Source: Enoplolaimus lenunculus
Taxonomy: Eukaryota > Nematoda > Enoplea > Enoplida > Thoracostomopsidae
Assembly: GCA_030248215.1 (NCBI GenBank)
Contig: JASANG010002092.1
Location: 62,001-126,000 of the forward strand
Direction: 5' to 3'
DNA: 64,000 nucleotides
Both the position numbers and the translations under genes were made by a program. The notes under the pieces were generated by a model. The model had not been told where the DNA came from. It was given only the letters and a program-made list of their open reading frames with translations, and searched no databases. Of this stretch, positions 34,578 to 50,480 are shown piece after piece (position 1 is the stretch's first letter; each line of letters begins with the position of its first letter).

Positions 34578-34615
<38 letters not shown>
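34572..34615. repeat. (AAT)n microsatellite
   Basis: About 13 AAT triplets in a row with no interruption visible. Confidence 0.95.
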
Positions 34616-34619
34616 GAGA

Positions 34620-35150
34620 CACTACCGTGTCCTTATGATAATACAGTTGATGTTGACCCAATATGTCGGTATCGGTAGTCTTGGAAGCATTCTGATAGAG
34701 ATACAGATACTTTTAATTTTGCTATATTTTCGGACGAGTTGAGTCAAATTATTTATTGCATTGCTTTAAAGTAATCAGTACACTTATCATCATGTGAAGA
34801 AGCAAGATTCCAATTGCAGATATTCATGGAGTACAAGAGTGGTGCAACAGGGGATGCATTTGGTGTACGAAGTCAAGCATCCATCACTCAGGGTCGGATT
34901 AAGAGGGCGGCAGACCCAGGAGCCCATATGACTAGCAGGCAACGTAAAAGTAACACATTTTAATGAAGTAAATTGTACCAGAAGTACGAAACAAAATTTA
35001 CGGCTCAGGGACTTTTCCAGATTTGCACTATAGAAGAGTCACTTTATGATTCCACTAAAAAATTTCTGAAGTCCACAAATGGTCGTTGCGGGTACCATTT
35101 TTTTCTGTTTTTTACTTTTTATACTGCCCTATTTATCAAAAATTGATTGT
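34620..35150. other. Spacer, no gene seen
   Basis: Nothing recognised. GGGTCGGATTAAGAGGGCGG near 34890 may be a fragment of a MITE end. Confidence 0.3.
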
Positions 35151-35157
35151 GCAACTC

Positions 35158-35330
35158 AGGGTGTCATCGAATCCACGGTTTGACCGAATCCAAATCGGAA
35201 TTCAAATCCATTGCTAATTTGTCGAATCTGAATCCGAATCCTGCATGCTGCGAATTTTATATATCTATAATTTGTTTCATAATATCAACACAATGTCAGC
35301 CGTATAATTTTTAAACGTTAGTACTTAATA
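35158..35330. mobile_element. Fragment of CGAATC-word MITE
   Basis: Starts CAGGGTGTCATCGAATCCAC, then words CCGAATCC and AATCTGAATCCGAATCC. The following ATATATCTATAATTTGTTTC and AACACAATGTCAGCCG match the inverse of 62380-62500. The second end was not found. Confidence 0.65.
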
Positions 35331-35902
35331 TTTGGTGCCCGACCTAATAATTCTTATTTTATACGCAACGCGCGCTGGTACTTACTAAACACTTACATAG
35401 TTTTCACAAGTTGCAAGCCCTTGTCTAAGAGTGATCATCCACTGGTGCTAATTCTGAACAAAGCAAAGAAGAAGACTATTTAACTGTGAGGACCTGCACG
35501 ATTAATAGCAATTTTTCGGTTGAGGGGGTTACTTTTTTGTGCCTGCAATAATTATTCCGAGAAACGCTTTGAATGACACTGTATCTCGATACGACAGTGG
35601 CGACCACGAAAATTCTTTTAGAATCACGTTCACTTTGTCATGCGTTTCGGTTCCGCGAGACGTTTGAAACTAGAAATTGACAGACTCGAAGCGTTATCCG
35701 ATATTAGAATCGGGTTTAAAAATGCTATGGGAAAATTTTATTCAATTTGCTATACGGTTTTAGACTCATGCATGCAATATCGCTGAAAATTGATCAGAGT
35801 TACAGTAAATGGAAGAAAATGGAATGCAGTCGCTTATTATAAACAAGACTTGATTTGAAACATGAAAGCACGTAATCCTTGCATAATTCATGAAAACATG
35901 TA

Positions 35903-36112
35903 TACTGCAAAAATTGTTGAGTCAAATTGTCTCTTTTCAGAATAAGCTTTTTCGAACCACACAAACTGAGTTAAATTCGACTCCGCTAGTTTCAGATTCG
36001 GCTCACCTAGTGAGTCCAATTTGACTCTTGCGGAGTCGAATTTGACTGAGTTTGTGTAGTCCGGAAAAGCCTATTTCGAAGAGAGTCAATTTGACTCAAT
36101 ATTTTTGCAGTG
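35903..36112. mobile_element. TA-flanked foldback MITE, GAGTCAAATTTGAC words
   Basis: Ends TACTGCAAAAATTGTTGAGT and ACTCAATATTTTTGCAGTG lie between TA dinucleotides. Almost the whole length is palindromic: GAGTCAAATTG, TTCAGAATAAGC and ACACAAACTGAGTT are mirrored on the right. A sister element lies at 61641-61872. Confidence 0.82.
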
Positions 36113-36741
36113 TATTTTCTATTTTTGCGGCATTGTTGCAAATCTCCATTAACCAGTGTCTAATTTCAAATATTAACAATCGGTATCGAAATATCGCAAG
36201 ATATAAACAGGAATTCCTGTTCCGGCCTCAATTCCTGCAAAATTCATTTCGTGTTTCTGTTTCTGTTCCGGTGTTGAGAGACATTCAGCAAGTGAACTTT
36301 TCAGGATTTATGGCAAATTATGATGAATCGGCTTAAAAGCTAAAAATACTACGTACCACAAAGTGTGCTGCAACTCCACTTGTTTTGCATCACAACTTGT
36401 GTTTGATATGCACATTTTTCATATTTTAAAGTTAACCGAGGCTTGTTTTTGTAGAGAAAATTGGCTCAAATGAAAACGCAAAATGGTCGATGAACAGCGT
36501 GTTTATTTTGGACTTTTACACTATCTCAGTTCAACACAAAAAAAACAAATGGTAATTTTCAATGAAAATAAAAATATTTACTTTATCTCGTTCAAAGCAG
36601 GTGTACTATTGATTATTAAAGTCAAGAAATGTTTATAAAACATCAATATTCGTACCTCACATGGGCTCTAAAAGTCTAAGCCTAATTTTTCGCCTGAAAG
36701 GTTAGTACAGCTTCGCAGCCAGTAAAGTCCCGCAGTCTCTC

Positions 36742-37043
36742 TGTGTTTAGAACGCCAACAGCTATACTAGACATGGGCTTCCTAAGCGTAAGAATGAAAA
36801 TGTATGTAAGCCTAAGCTCAGGAACGCCTAAGGCTGAGCAAAAACGTTGTCTAAACCTTAAACTTGGTTTTATTGTAGTCAACTCATGGGGCTGTTTTTA
36901 GAACGCCAACACCTATACTAGACATGGGCTTCCTAAGCGTAAGAATGAAAATGTATGTAAGCCTAAGCTCAAGAACGCCTAAGGCGGAGCAAAAACGTTG
37001 TCTAAACCTTAAACTTGTTTTATTGTAGTCAACTCATGGGGCC
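36742..37043. repeat. 151-bp tandem duplication with TAAGCCTAAGC
   Basis: AGAACGCCAACA(G/C)CTATAC starts at 36749 and again at 36900, and the rest matches with a few substitutions. Each unit holds TAAGCCTAAGCTC, a TTAGGC-type word. Confidence 0.88.
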
Positions 37044-37698
37044 AAGTTTTGTAAAATTATGAAGAATTTCAATTCATTCCAAAAATGCCAAAATGAGACT
37101 CTATTAGCTTCGAAAGGCCATGCCATACAAATAACTTGAAATTGTGGTGTTTGACAACGGCAGATGTCGCAAATTTTGACTGTTGATACGGAAAAGTTAT
37201 AATTTTTGGTTCAACCAGTTTCCCGTTTTAGCAACATAGACTTTTAGTGGTTTTAATAGATTGACAGGCTGTTAGGCTCAGGCTCTGCAGGCTATGGCTG
37301 AGACGTAAACTTAAGTGCAAGACTAGGCCTAGGAGAAACATAGGCTGAAGCTCATCCGCACGTTTTTTGCGCGAGGTGTACGTTGCGGCCCGAATCTGCC
37401 CCGGATGTCAAAGTAATTCTCAGAGAAAATATAAAATTTAAACCTGTTCGCCTGTTCCTGCATATTTAAGGAAAACACAGTCTCTTTCCTGACCGACCCA
37501 GCGAAAACATAAGATCGACGTTGTCCCGGCTGTTCACGTTAGCACTCATTTATGAATTTTCCAACGAAAACATAATCGGGAAGCTGGCCCCGCTGTCCAG
37601 CAAAAACATAACGTTCAAACTTGTCGCACTATTCGTCAGAAAGTATAGGTGTAGGCTGCAGGTAAAACACTGTTATCAATTTCAGGCGGCATTTAATA

Positions 37699-38222
37699 AT
37701 GGGTCATCCACGTTATACTGTCTACGCTACTGTAAAAAATTGTCCCCACGTACGAGCCCCTAAGTCTGTAATTTTACTGTTTCCAAATTACACGTCCAAA
37801 TGTCACTCATATCCTGCGTAGACCCTACTGACAACTCGCACTCTCTATGGACGACCTATGCTTGGTCATGTTGCCGTGCATACCCAAGCTAAATTGTCAA
37901 TACGTTATTTAAAGGGCAACTGTTTTGTCCAGAGTCTGTCAGAAGGGACTCAGCTTATTTCGCAACACAAAGGTTGTCGGAAGGAACTTTGCTTTACAAT
38001 TATACAGTCTGTTCGAAGGAACTCGTATTGTCAGACACTGTGTCCAGACAGTGTCTACATTGTCTTTAGTCCCTTCGAAGGACCTGCTTTCAAAACCCAC
38101 TACCTAGTTACACCTTCTGTAAAGTCTTTATAGCTTAAGAACATTGTCGTTTTGTCCCGCCCTTAATGCCAGGTGTGTGGACAATTTTTTACAGTAGCGT
38201 AGACAGTATTACGTGAATGATC
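37699..38222. mobile_element. 524-bp DNA transposon-like element with about 45-bp TIRs
   Basis: Left end GGGTCATCCACGTTATACTG...TACGCTACTGTAAAAAATTG. The right end is the inverse: CAATTTTTTACAGTAGCGTA...AGTATTACGTGAATGATCC. The core repeats GTC(A/G)GAAGGGACT / GTTCGAAGGAACT-like words. Flanks are AT-rich (TTTAATAAT, ATAAGG), so a 3-bp AT duplication is possible but not proven. GGGTCAT ends recall PIF/Harbinger-like elements; this is tentative. No transposase. Confidence 0.78.
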
Positions 38223-38510
38223 CATAAGGTATATTTGTTTTTATTGTACTCCAAAAGTTTTCTGAGTTTCTCTGGTTTCCCAATGGCTACGAGATTATAT
38301 ACATCGATTTATTAGTTTCAATATTGCGTCTGTACGTTCGATTTGTTTTGAGCGTTAATTTGCGGTATGTCAATTTTTTTGTAGACACTGCATTTTAAAG
38401 GCATTTACATCATGCGATTAGAGGCAATATGTTATATAGTAAGTTTAAATTGGATAGCTAGTTTTGCATAATTATTTGATTATAGTCTGCGTATACATAT
38501 CGATTGCGCT

Positions 38511-38760
38511 TTAATAATATGGTGCATTGTACTGAATGTTTCCCAGAAGCATACGAGCGACATACATACGCGACATAAAAAGTTGCTGGAGAGGCGGGTT
38601 TTGTAGCGTAGTGTCAGTCAGAATTGGAATCGGGACTTCAGACCTTTCTACTAAGTAGCTAAAAAAGCGGGCCTCCAGAACGGGGACCGAACTCTCAGCC
38701 TGCGCATCCTTAAGCGAACACTCTACCACTGCGCCACGCAGCCCGCTTCTCCAAGTACTT
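38511..38760 (-). repeat. tRNA-derived SINE
   Basis: On the - strand GCGGGCTGCG is followed by box A TGGCGCAGTGG, then a box B-like AGTTCGGTCCCC and CTGGAGGCCCGC, which can pair with the start. The T arm is poorly paired and the piece continues into a non-tRNA body (TTTTTTAGCT, then GGTCTGAAGTCCCGATTCC) that recurs at 10732-10760 and, inverted, at 39502-39560. This marks a SINE head and body rather than a tRNA gene. Confidence 0.68.
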
Positions 38761-38785
38761 TCTATTTTTATCGTTGACTATGTCG

Positions 38786-39019
38786 ACCGTGTCTGAACTG
38801 CACGGTCAGGACGAACCCTTTCCTCGAAGTACTGCGAATATACATGGTTTTCCCCCCGAATTTCCTCGAAACATAGGCCACGCCGGGAATCGAACCTTAG
38901 ACCTCTCGTTCGCGAGTCAAGCGCGCTACGCATTACACCAAGAGGCCCATATCATAATTTCCTCTGGTGGTATATGTGCACGAGTACATATGTGTCTCAA
39001 CATTACATACTCCGAATCT
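38786..39019 (-). repeat. tRNA-derived repeat (unit 1 of tandem pair)
   Basis: On the - strand GGGCCTCTTGGTGTAATGCG, then GCGCGCTTGACTCG, then a box B GGTTCGATTCCCGG. It resembles a tRNA-Arg-type sequence, but the acceptor and T stems have mismatches. The same flanking block (GCACGGTCAGGACGA, ACTGCGAATATACATGG) is repeated in the next unit, so tRNA part and flank were duplicated together. Confidence 0.65.
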
Positions 39020-39040
39020 GAGTGACTGCAATTTACAGCG

Positions 39041-39293
39041 TCCGTCTCGGTGGGACCTCGATGTCAGAAATGCACGGTAGGGACGACCCCTTTCCTCGAA
39101 GTACTACGAATATACATGGTTTTCCCCCTGAATTTCTCCGAAATATATGGCCAAGCCGGGAATGGAACCTCGGACCTCTCGTTCGGGAGTCAAGCGCGCT
39201 ACCCATTACACCACGCGGCCCATATCATAACTTCCTCTGGTGGTATATGTGCACGAGTATGTAAGTGTCTTAACATTACACACTCTGCACATA
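39041..39293 (-). repeat. tRNA-derived repeat (unit 2 of tandem pair)
   Basis: Second copy: GGGCCGCGTGGTGTAATGGG, then GCGCGCTTGACTCCCGAACG, then GGTTCCATTCCCGG. The acceptor ends pair better here (GGCCGCG with CTTGGCC) but box B has a substitution. Expression as a tRNA cannot be judged by eye; pseudogene or SINE is more likely. Confidence 0.6.
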
Positions 39294-39499
39294 CATAAGC
39301 TACACCGCGTATACCCACGGACCGTATGCTGCCGGCTAGCATACATGCAGTGCACTGCACTATGATGCCTGTGCCCATAACGGTCAGGCATGTCTCACAT
39401 GCCTACATGTCCTAATTGTCAACCAGGTCGCCTCTTGATCGTCCATCCTATTTTCTACTGTATACCTTGTTCAAAGCGCGGCAAGTTACCATTGCGCTC

Positions 39500-39650
39500 A
39501 CGTCGTAGCCCTCAAGTCTGTCTAGGTATGAACCGGGACTTCAGGCCTTTTCATTAAGCAGCTGGAAAAGCGGATTACGGGTGGTTTCGAACTAGCGACC
39601 TTCTGCGTGTCAGGCAGACGCTGTTATCGCTGACTATGTCAACCGTACTC
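39500..39650 (-). repeat. tRNA-derived SINE copy
   Basis: On the - strand a B-box-like GCTAGTTCGAAACCACCC is followed by GTAATCCGCTTTTCCAGCTG and GGCCTGAAGTCCCGGTTC, the body of the repeat at 38511-38760. Confidence 0.6.
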
Positions 39651-39691
39651 TGCCGGCTAGCGTACGTACAGTGTACTGCACTATGTTGCAT

Positions 39692-39825
39692 GTGCACATA
39701 ACGGACAAGCATGTCTCACATGCTTGCACGTAGTAGTCGTGGGTTCGCCAAAGAACCAGTGCACATAACGGACAAGCATGTCTCACATGCTTGTACGTAG
39801 TAGCCGTGGGTTCGCCAAAGAACCA
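39692..39825. repeat. 67-bp tandem duplication
   Basis: GTGCACATAACGGACAAGCA...GTGGGTTCGCCAAAGAACCA is present twice in succession with about two differences. A diverged third relative lies at about 39325-39400. Confidence 0.9.
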
Positions 39826-39829
39826 TACA

Positions 39830-41200
39830 TTTTAACAAATAAATTTCTTGAGTAACATTTTTACACAAATTTATTCAGCAACACCCAATCTTGCGATTTA
39901 AGCACAGATGTTCTGCATATGCCAATTTTTTCAGTAAAAAGTGGATACAAAAATCAAGACCTTGCAAAGTTCTAAACAATGGATTCTGAAAGCCTGCGCT
40001 TTCAAACGGCTTCGAATTATCGTTTTATCATTTGTAAGTGTTTTTCAAACGTATGATATAGACATTGCTTCGGATTCAGATAAGTTATGTCAATTATTAC
40101 AACTCGAAAGCAAAAAGTATTTAAATCGGTATTCGTTTTTGCAGGTTGTAAAAGTTGAGTAATTTACAAGTGGTTACCAAATCCGGAACAATATCACTAT
40201 ACTCAAGCGGGTATACATATGATCTTTTGAGTCATTTTACATACGAGATGTTACAAAATTTTGTAATCCGCAGGATTCAGCAATATTCTCACCTTATACC
40301 TACTTTTCCAGCTGCTCAGTAAAATAGGTTTGGTAACTTTCCTGATTGTTCTTTTTCAATAAATTGGCAAATCTTAAGGCAGAACGTTAGTCCACTGGAG
40401 GGCTTCAGCTAGACTTACGTTGGTCAGTGTCAACGCTTCAGTAGCACCGATGAGCTACGTTGTGACACAGTTAAACTTTGCAGTGTTTATATATATTTGG
40501 AGACTCACAGTCGTTCTGGTGGTTACGTATATAATAGTAAACAAATAATCGTAGCATAAGTCGTATTGAAAGCCTATAAACTTTCAGTTTCGCTCAGAGT
40601 TAGGGCACAATGTTCGTTTCACAACATCAATACCTTTATCGGTTCATGTGAGCAGCTACGTATATATAAAACTGGAGACATCTTCAGCATTAAATGTATT
40701 TTTTCTTGTATTGCTTATTTGCATAATCAAGTATATACATATTACCTGCGTGTACGTTGAACAGACAACACTTTTGTAGCTCTGTCGTGCACTACACAAT
40801 ATTGAGTGGCAATCTTTTTTCGACTGCTGAATTCATTTATAGATTAGTTTGGACTGTTTTGGCATATGAGAAGAAGGACCGCTCAGTGTTGTAGCTGCTT
40901 AGAGGTGGTATTTTCCACTCTACTTAAATTACGGTGCGTACTCAGTTTCGGAAGCTATGATAGAAGGGAACATTTGCACTGTGGAGGGACTACGTAAGTG
41001 CCGAACCGAAAAGACTCCACCCCACGCATGCTTAAGGTGGAAACCTAGACGGTTAAGTCCTTTGTTTAGTCAGAAGTTATCTGGCACTGCGCTGACAGAG
41101 CAACTAAAATGGCAGTTATTATGAATATTCTATCAATATGTAGCTTTACGGTTGAGCAACGTCGTTTAACGATTCAGTTATTTAAATGTTGCGTCTTTCT
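39830..41200. other. Region upstream of DPM1
   Basis: No independent gene recognised. The segment must hold the DPM1 promoter, but no clear TATA box or other element can be assigned. Confidence 0.4.
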
Positions 41201-41220
41201 TATACTTTTAAGCGAGTTGT

Positions 41221-41229
41221 AGTTTTTAC
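41221..41229 (+). promoter_or_regulatory. Possible splice or trans-splice acceptor before DPM1 start
   Basis: AGTTTTTACAG ends 12 bases before the DPM1 ATG. A pyrimidine-rich acceptor this close to a start codon with no upstream coding exon is what a spliced-leader addition site, or the 3' end of a 5'-UTR intron, looks like. Inference only. Confidence 0.35.
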
Positions 41230-41241
41230 AGATATTTTGAT

Positions 41242-45683
<4,442 letters not shown>

Positions 45684-45737
45684 TATGTACTGTACTTATT
45701 TCCATATCAAGTCAAAAAGTTATTGTGTACGGATTGT

Positions 45738-45832
45738 TACGCTGTGCCATGCGAGAATTCACTTACGGTGCCGTATGGTACCGGAAGTTACCGGACCGCG
45801 TTGAAGTTGACAAAAACTATAGTGCCACGCTA
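45738..45832. repeat. Short palindromic repeat near DPM1 3' end
   Basis: ACGCTGTGCCATGCGAGAAT, then GGTGCCGTATGGTACC, then ACTATAGTGCCACGC. Similar in layout to 15848-15975. Confidence 0.45.
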
Positions 45833-46128
45833 TTACTTGAGCAATAGGAAACTAGGTTTTTGACTGTGTTGAATGAAGTCTTGAGTAGTTTGGCTCGCAT
45901 TGCTGTTTCGGTTCATTTTCCTCATTGCCATATTTGAATTTGTCTAGCAAACAGATTTATAAATAGAATGCGGTGCTTGCGTGTTACGGTTTTTGTTCCA
46001 TATGCACCGACTCCAGTTTGGTTTAACTGTATACTGTCGTTGGTTTTAGCTTTTGAAGTGCTATGATTACTTGGATAGGAGTTATATGTTCTGTTGTTAT
46101 TTGAATAATGCTAATTCTCGTTTCGCTG

Positions 46129-46134
46129 AATAAA
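46129..46134 (+). terminator. Candidate DPM1 polyadenylation signal
   Basis: AATAAA about 450 bases after the DPM1 stop, in CTGAATAAAATG. Position fits a 3' UTR; no direct support. Confidence 0.35.
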
Positions 46135-46183
46135 ATGTTAACGCGTATAAATGAAAGGGCTTCTAGTTGTTTTCTTTTAATTA

Positions 46184-46350
46184 TTGGCCAATAGAAAGAA
46201 CATGGCGGAACATTATTATAAGCATATTCCCAAGCCTAAGCGTAAGAATGAACGTATTCCTAAGCCTAAGCCAGGCCAAAAATTAGTCTAAATCTTACGC
46301 TTACTCTTCACACAGAAAAACGTTCCGCCCCTGATCTTTACATGGGCCAA
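46184..46350. mobile_element. MITE with TTGGCCAAT ends and TTAGGC words inside
   Basis: Left TTGGCCAATAGAAAGAACAT then GGCGGAACATTATTATAAGC; right inverse AACGTTCCGCCCCTG then TTTACATGGGCCAA. Between them are TCCCAAGCCTAAGCGTAAG and CTAAGCCTAAGCCAGG. Half copies lie at 57487-57572 and 59885-60012. Confidence 0.72.
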
Positions 46351-46388
46351 ATTATTCGAGACCTATCGAGATGTAAATTTAACTGGTA

Positions 46389-46705
46389 CTCTCTAAAAAC
46401 TTAAACTTATAGCTTAACTAAAACTTGAATATCAGTTTAAGTAAAACTTAAATGGCTGGACTTTAAGATTTACTTAAACTAACGTGTTTTTAAGTTTAAC
46501 ACAAGATTAAGTAAACTTATTTTTAGACTAAGTAAGTGCAGCCGTGTATCAAAGAGTTCAATAAGTTTAACTTAAACTAAAAATTGTAAAATTTCAAATG
46601 AGTTTAAGCGTAAACCTACCTGTTAGTTTAGTTCATCTAAAAAGTTGCTTTAATACTGGTGGATTAGCTTAAGCTTAAATCAAGTTAGTTTAAGCTTTTA
46701 GAGAG
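46389..46705. mobile_element. TA-flanked MITE, CTCTCTAAAA ends (copy 2)
   Basis: Ends CTCTCTAAAAACTTAAACTT and AAGCTTTTAGAGAG between TA dinucleotides. Same layout and words as 6058-6411, and better preserved at the left end. Confidence 0.82.
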
Positions 46706-46944
46706 TATAAAGTCATAATTGGTAGGAAAAATTGAGTAACAAAAGGACGGAGTTTTCTTGAAACGTTTATACTTACAAAAGCATTTTTCTAAGAAATATT
46801 TTCTTAAATTCAAACCCCAGAGCAAAAGATTTTATTAGTAAATTAACACCGTTATTGCAAGAAATCAGTGGAAGTAGTGAAATAAAAAGAAAGAAAATGT
46901 TTATTTTATAAATTGTAAATAGTAATTTTTTAATAACACATTTA

Positions 46945-47085
46945 CGTTTTAACCATTTCAGACACGAATTTCTGAGCGATTTAAGGCTACTATTAATGTC
47001 TGAAATACAAGACATTAATGTCTTGCAAAATTTAAGAAAGTAGGACTCTTGAAATTTCAAGGCAATTTATTTCGTATGTAGCTTC
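46945..47085. repeat. Dispersed repeat AACCATTTCAGACAC
   Basis: AACCATTTCAGACACGAATT, GAGCGATTTAAGGCTACTA and GACTCTTGAAATTTCAAGGC recur at 58718-58840 with moderate divergence, and in part at 59775-59850. Confidence 0.7.
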
Positions 47086-47690
47086 GGATATCCGGATAGA
47101 TATCCAGCAAGAATTTCAGGATGTGGAAAATATTGGATGCCACTCGCTATTATCAGCATCAGGGAACATACAACAAAATTGTCAGATATTTAGAAAATAG
47201 CAGCCAGCTCGCTGGCCGCAAACATGTCGGTTTAATTCCGACAGAAAATCTGATAACAGTATTACTGTTTCATGAATTTGATCGGAAGTTATTTCAAAAT
47301 TAACGAGTTAATACACAGCTCCGATTGTTGCATTGTTTAAACACTAAAGTAGCTGCGAGCTGACTTAGAAAAGTTACTTATTAAAATCTGAGTTAGAATA
47401 TTGAACCAAATTCTTGATTTTTGTGGCTAGATTTGAATTTTTCCGTGTATATCGTTTGTAAAATTTAGAACTGTTTGACCTTGGTCTTCTTTTCAATCAT
47501 AGTTATCAGGAACCATAGTTAAAACATGTACTAATGAAACGAAAATTGACATTCGGAAACCCTACAAACACAAAATCGAGTTTCGGATATCCAAAATAGA
47601 AAATTTCATGTACGGATATCCGGATAAATATCCAGCAAGAGTTGTTGGATATCCGGATATGTAAAAATATCCGATGCCCATCACCAAATA
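47085..47690. repeat. ATATCCGG-word repeat with inverted ends
   Basis: Left TTCGGATATCCGGATAGATA then TCCAGCAAGAATTTC. Right GGATATCCGGATAAATATCC then AGCAAGAGTTGTTGG and ATATCCGATGCCCATC. The latter is a hAT-like end in reverse. Boundaries uncertain. Confidence 0.55.
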
Positions 47691-48410
47691 TTTACAGCTA
47701 TCAGATCTAAATAAATATATAGGTAGCAAAATCATAGTGAGCAAATAATTTAAAAAAGGGATAACCCGGACGCCATTTTAGCGCTAAACTATAATACGAA
47801 ATCTTGGTTTGGATCCCTGTCGGTCGAATGAGTCTAGACCAGAGTGCGTCCCATGGATTCAGCATTGGGCATGTGATGGATTATGCTTTTCAAAACATTT
47901 CTTCGCGTTATAAAAGTACTTGAATAGTAGAATTTAATATCATGTGCCGCTTTTTTTCTGTCCCTGGGATTGTCAAAGGATACTCACAGGCAGTCTCGTG
48001 GTAGATCACAGGATACCAGCATAGCACTTTTGGAGTACATATGACATTCAAACAAATGTCCTAAAACACATGGATTATTTGAGAAGAGTAATTTGTAGGC
48101 TTTTATTTAAAATATGGAGAAAATGTGCAATAGCTTCAATTTTTTGCGAACTTAAAAGGAAGCGGATTTTAATACATGACGCCAGCAAATCATTTGCTCT
48201 GTTCTTTACATTGGCAATTTGCTGTATTTCAAGTCGGATACTGAATTAACTTGGCAAACAAGCGTTTATTAAAGTTTACGTTGTAAATTGGCGGTTTATT
48301 CACATTTTATATTCATTTTTTGTTCTCATGCCTGAGTTATAATTACAGATTGCTTTTGTTAACTCATCAAGTTTGGACTAATGAAATTAGAATTAAACGT
48401 TAACTTGCGT
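47691..48410. other. Spacer, no gene seen
   Basis: Nothing recognised. Confidence 0.35.
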
Positions 48411-48454
48411 ATTTTAGTTTAAAAAATAGTACGTGGAAATTTTTCGCTTTTCCT

Positions 48455-48680
48455 TTCTCACTTGAGTATTTTCTGTTTCATCTGAGACCTACTTTTACGT
48501 CGATCCTCAGCGAGTTGAGTTGGACGCGTTTATCAGCGCCAATCAGTTATAGGAGCTTGACACTCGAGACCTAATTGGCTGTCACGTCTTGCGGTGATTT
48601 CGTATATGCAACATTGTACGTTTTGCAATAAACAATGCGGTGTAATTGCGATGAGTTTCTCAAAGTCAACTCTATGTCTC
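48455..48680 (-). repeat. tRNA-related SINE (diverged copy)
   Basis: Matches 54225-54425 over CTTTCTCAC(T/A)TGA, GAGACCTACTTTTA, TATAGGAGCTTGAC(A/G)CTCGAG and ACGTCTTG(C/T)GGTGATTT. The tRNA-like core is worn here. Confidence 0.65.
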
Positions 48681-48759
48681 AAAATTATAGAGAGCATCCT
48701 GGCTGTTGTAAATTTTCTTCTACAATTTACAAAATTTTCAAATATTGACATTAATACTT

Positions 48760-48815
48760 AGGTTTAAGATTTTAGGCTTAAACTTTAGGCTTAGCTTTAG
48801 TGTTAGGTATAAGCT
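48760..48815. repeat. Interstitial TTAGGC-like stretch
   Basis: Degenerate run of TTAGGCTTAAACTTTAGGCTTAG. One of about a dozen such runs in the window. Confidence 0.6.
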
Positions 48816-48991
48816 TGTTGAGATGAACACGAACGTGGCCTTTTACTCTCATGCGACCAATGACCCAGATTTAGGCATAAAATTTTTCAATTACGTTTAG
48901 GCGTTTTTGCATTTGCAAACTTTCTTTTCAAGTTCACAGTGATTTAATGCAAATTTTTCCAAGATAAAACTGGCGTTAAGAGCCATTGAAA

Positions 48992-49163
48992 CGGGCACGT
49001 AGTCAAGGAAGGAAGGCAGTGAGGCACAGCCCTCTCTGGAAATTTGTTTGTCCCTTAGAAAATTTTTAACCTTGCTTGTAAAAAGTCAACGAAAGTCCTT
49101 GTATGCCCCTTCTGAAACCTTTATAGCCCCCCTCCTTAGCAAAATGAGCTGGCTACAGGCATG
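48992..49163. mobile_element. hAT-type MITE, CGGGYCCGTAGCC family
   Basis: Starts CGGGCACGTAGTCAAGG and ends GGCTACAGGCATG. Flanks CATTGAAA and CATTAAAA match at 7 of 8. Interior typical of the family. Confidence 0.83.
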
Positions 49164-49171
49164 CATTAAAA

Positions 49172-50470
49172 CTTCAAAGCGTCGGTTAAACCCGATAGCG
49201 ATCATCTGGTTTTGGGCTAAACTGTATATATACAGCAGATGCTTGCAAATGCAACATACAGTTTGCCAACCACAACATTTTAATGACTGTGCACAAAACT
49301 TTACCTCAAAATCAAAACGTAAATTTATTGATGCTTAAAATATCATTTGAAACTTTTATCATTTTTATCGAATCCAAACGAAGTGTTTTCGATTTTCCGG
49401 TGGTTGTAGAAAGTTGGAGGGGACCTCGTACAAAAAAACAAAGGGTCGTTATTTGTGCCCTTAAACAGGAACGAATATAACCGGTACCCGGGGGGCGTTT
49501 ATAGTTCACATTTTTTGTGGGGTTAAAAAGTTGTTTCAGCGTTAAATTTTGCTCACTGTATGCGATGGGTCAAAACTATACTTTGTTTCTTCGTTCGCCA
49601 TCACATATTCTTTGACGATATTCCTATCCGAAATCCAATCGTGGGAACTTAACAGGTTTGAAATTTAAACTTTATTTTTGGTTATTAACATACAGCAGGC
49701 CGGCAACAACTGTTCACCTGTTTGATTACCGTTCAAATAAAAAGTAAAAACGCAATCGGTACAAATATCACTATGGCTAATGATTTTGAAGTGGTTTTTT
49801 GGGGGCCCCCGCTGAGTTTAGAGACAGTTTTATTTGTTATACAATTAATATCAATTTTAAGACATTTTGTCAAAAAAATAATAATGGGCTTTTAAGTTTT
49901 TATGATCAAGGTGAACGGTGTAATTGCTGCTCGCTATTTTGGGTTTCAGTTTTTGTTCCAGATAAAGCATCTCTTGTTAGCAGAATGTAACTGAGATTAC
50001 CTGTTTCAGGTAAAAATTGGTGTCCGTTACCGTTACAGTTATAATATAGAAATACTTGAAGTTAGGTCATTTTTATGCTATTTGGTGCCAATATAGGTAT
50101 AAATCACTAAATACATTTTTTCATACATATGTTTACTGCAATTTGTCGATATGAAATGAAAATTAACAAAATGTATCGAAAATCATAAAAAACACTCGGT
50201 GCATCCGCTATTGTTTTCATTACAATTTACTTACTTCAATTGGAGTTTACTTGAAAACATAAAATAAACTTGAAAATGTTTCAAAATTATCTGTGACTAC
50301 TTCTGTCATAGTCTGATTTTGTCGGTTTCGCATCCGAGACCGAGCCATTAGAACTTTCTGAGTTATTTTTATCGACAGTAAATTTTTTTACTGAGTTTGA
50401 AAATTTGTAAACTTTTTATAGAATTTGAGACTTTTGTTACCCTAAAGTATTCTTTAAAGCTCACGATTTG
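49172..50470. other. Region upstream of the potassium channel gene
   Basis: No independent gene recognised. It may hold the channel promoter and 5' UTR, but no element can be assigned. Confidence 0.4.
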
Positions 50471-50480
50471 GCAATAAAAT

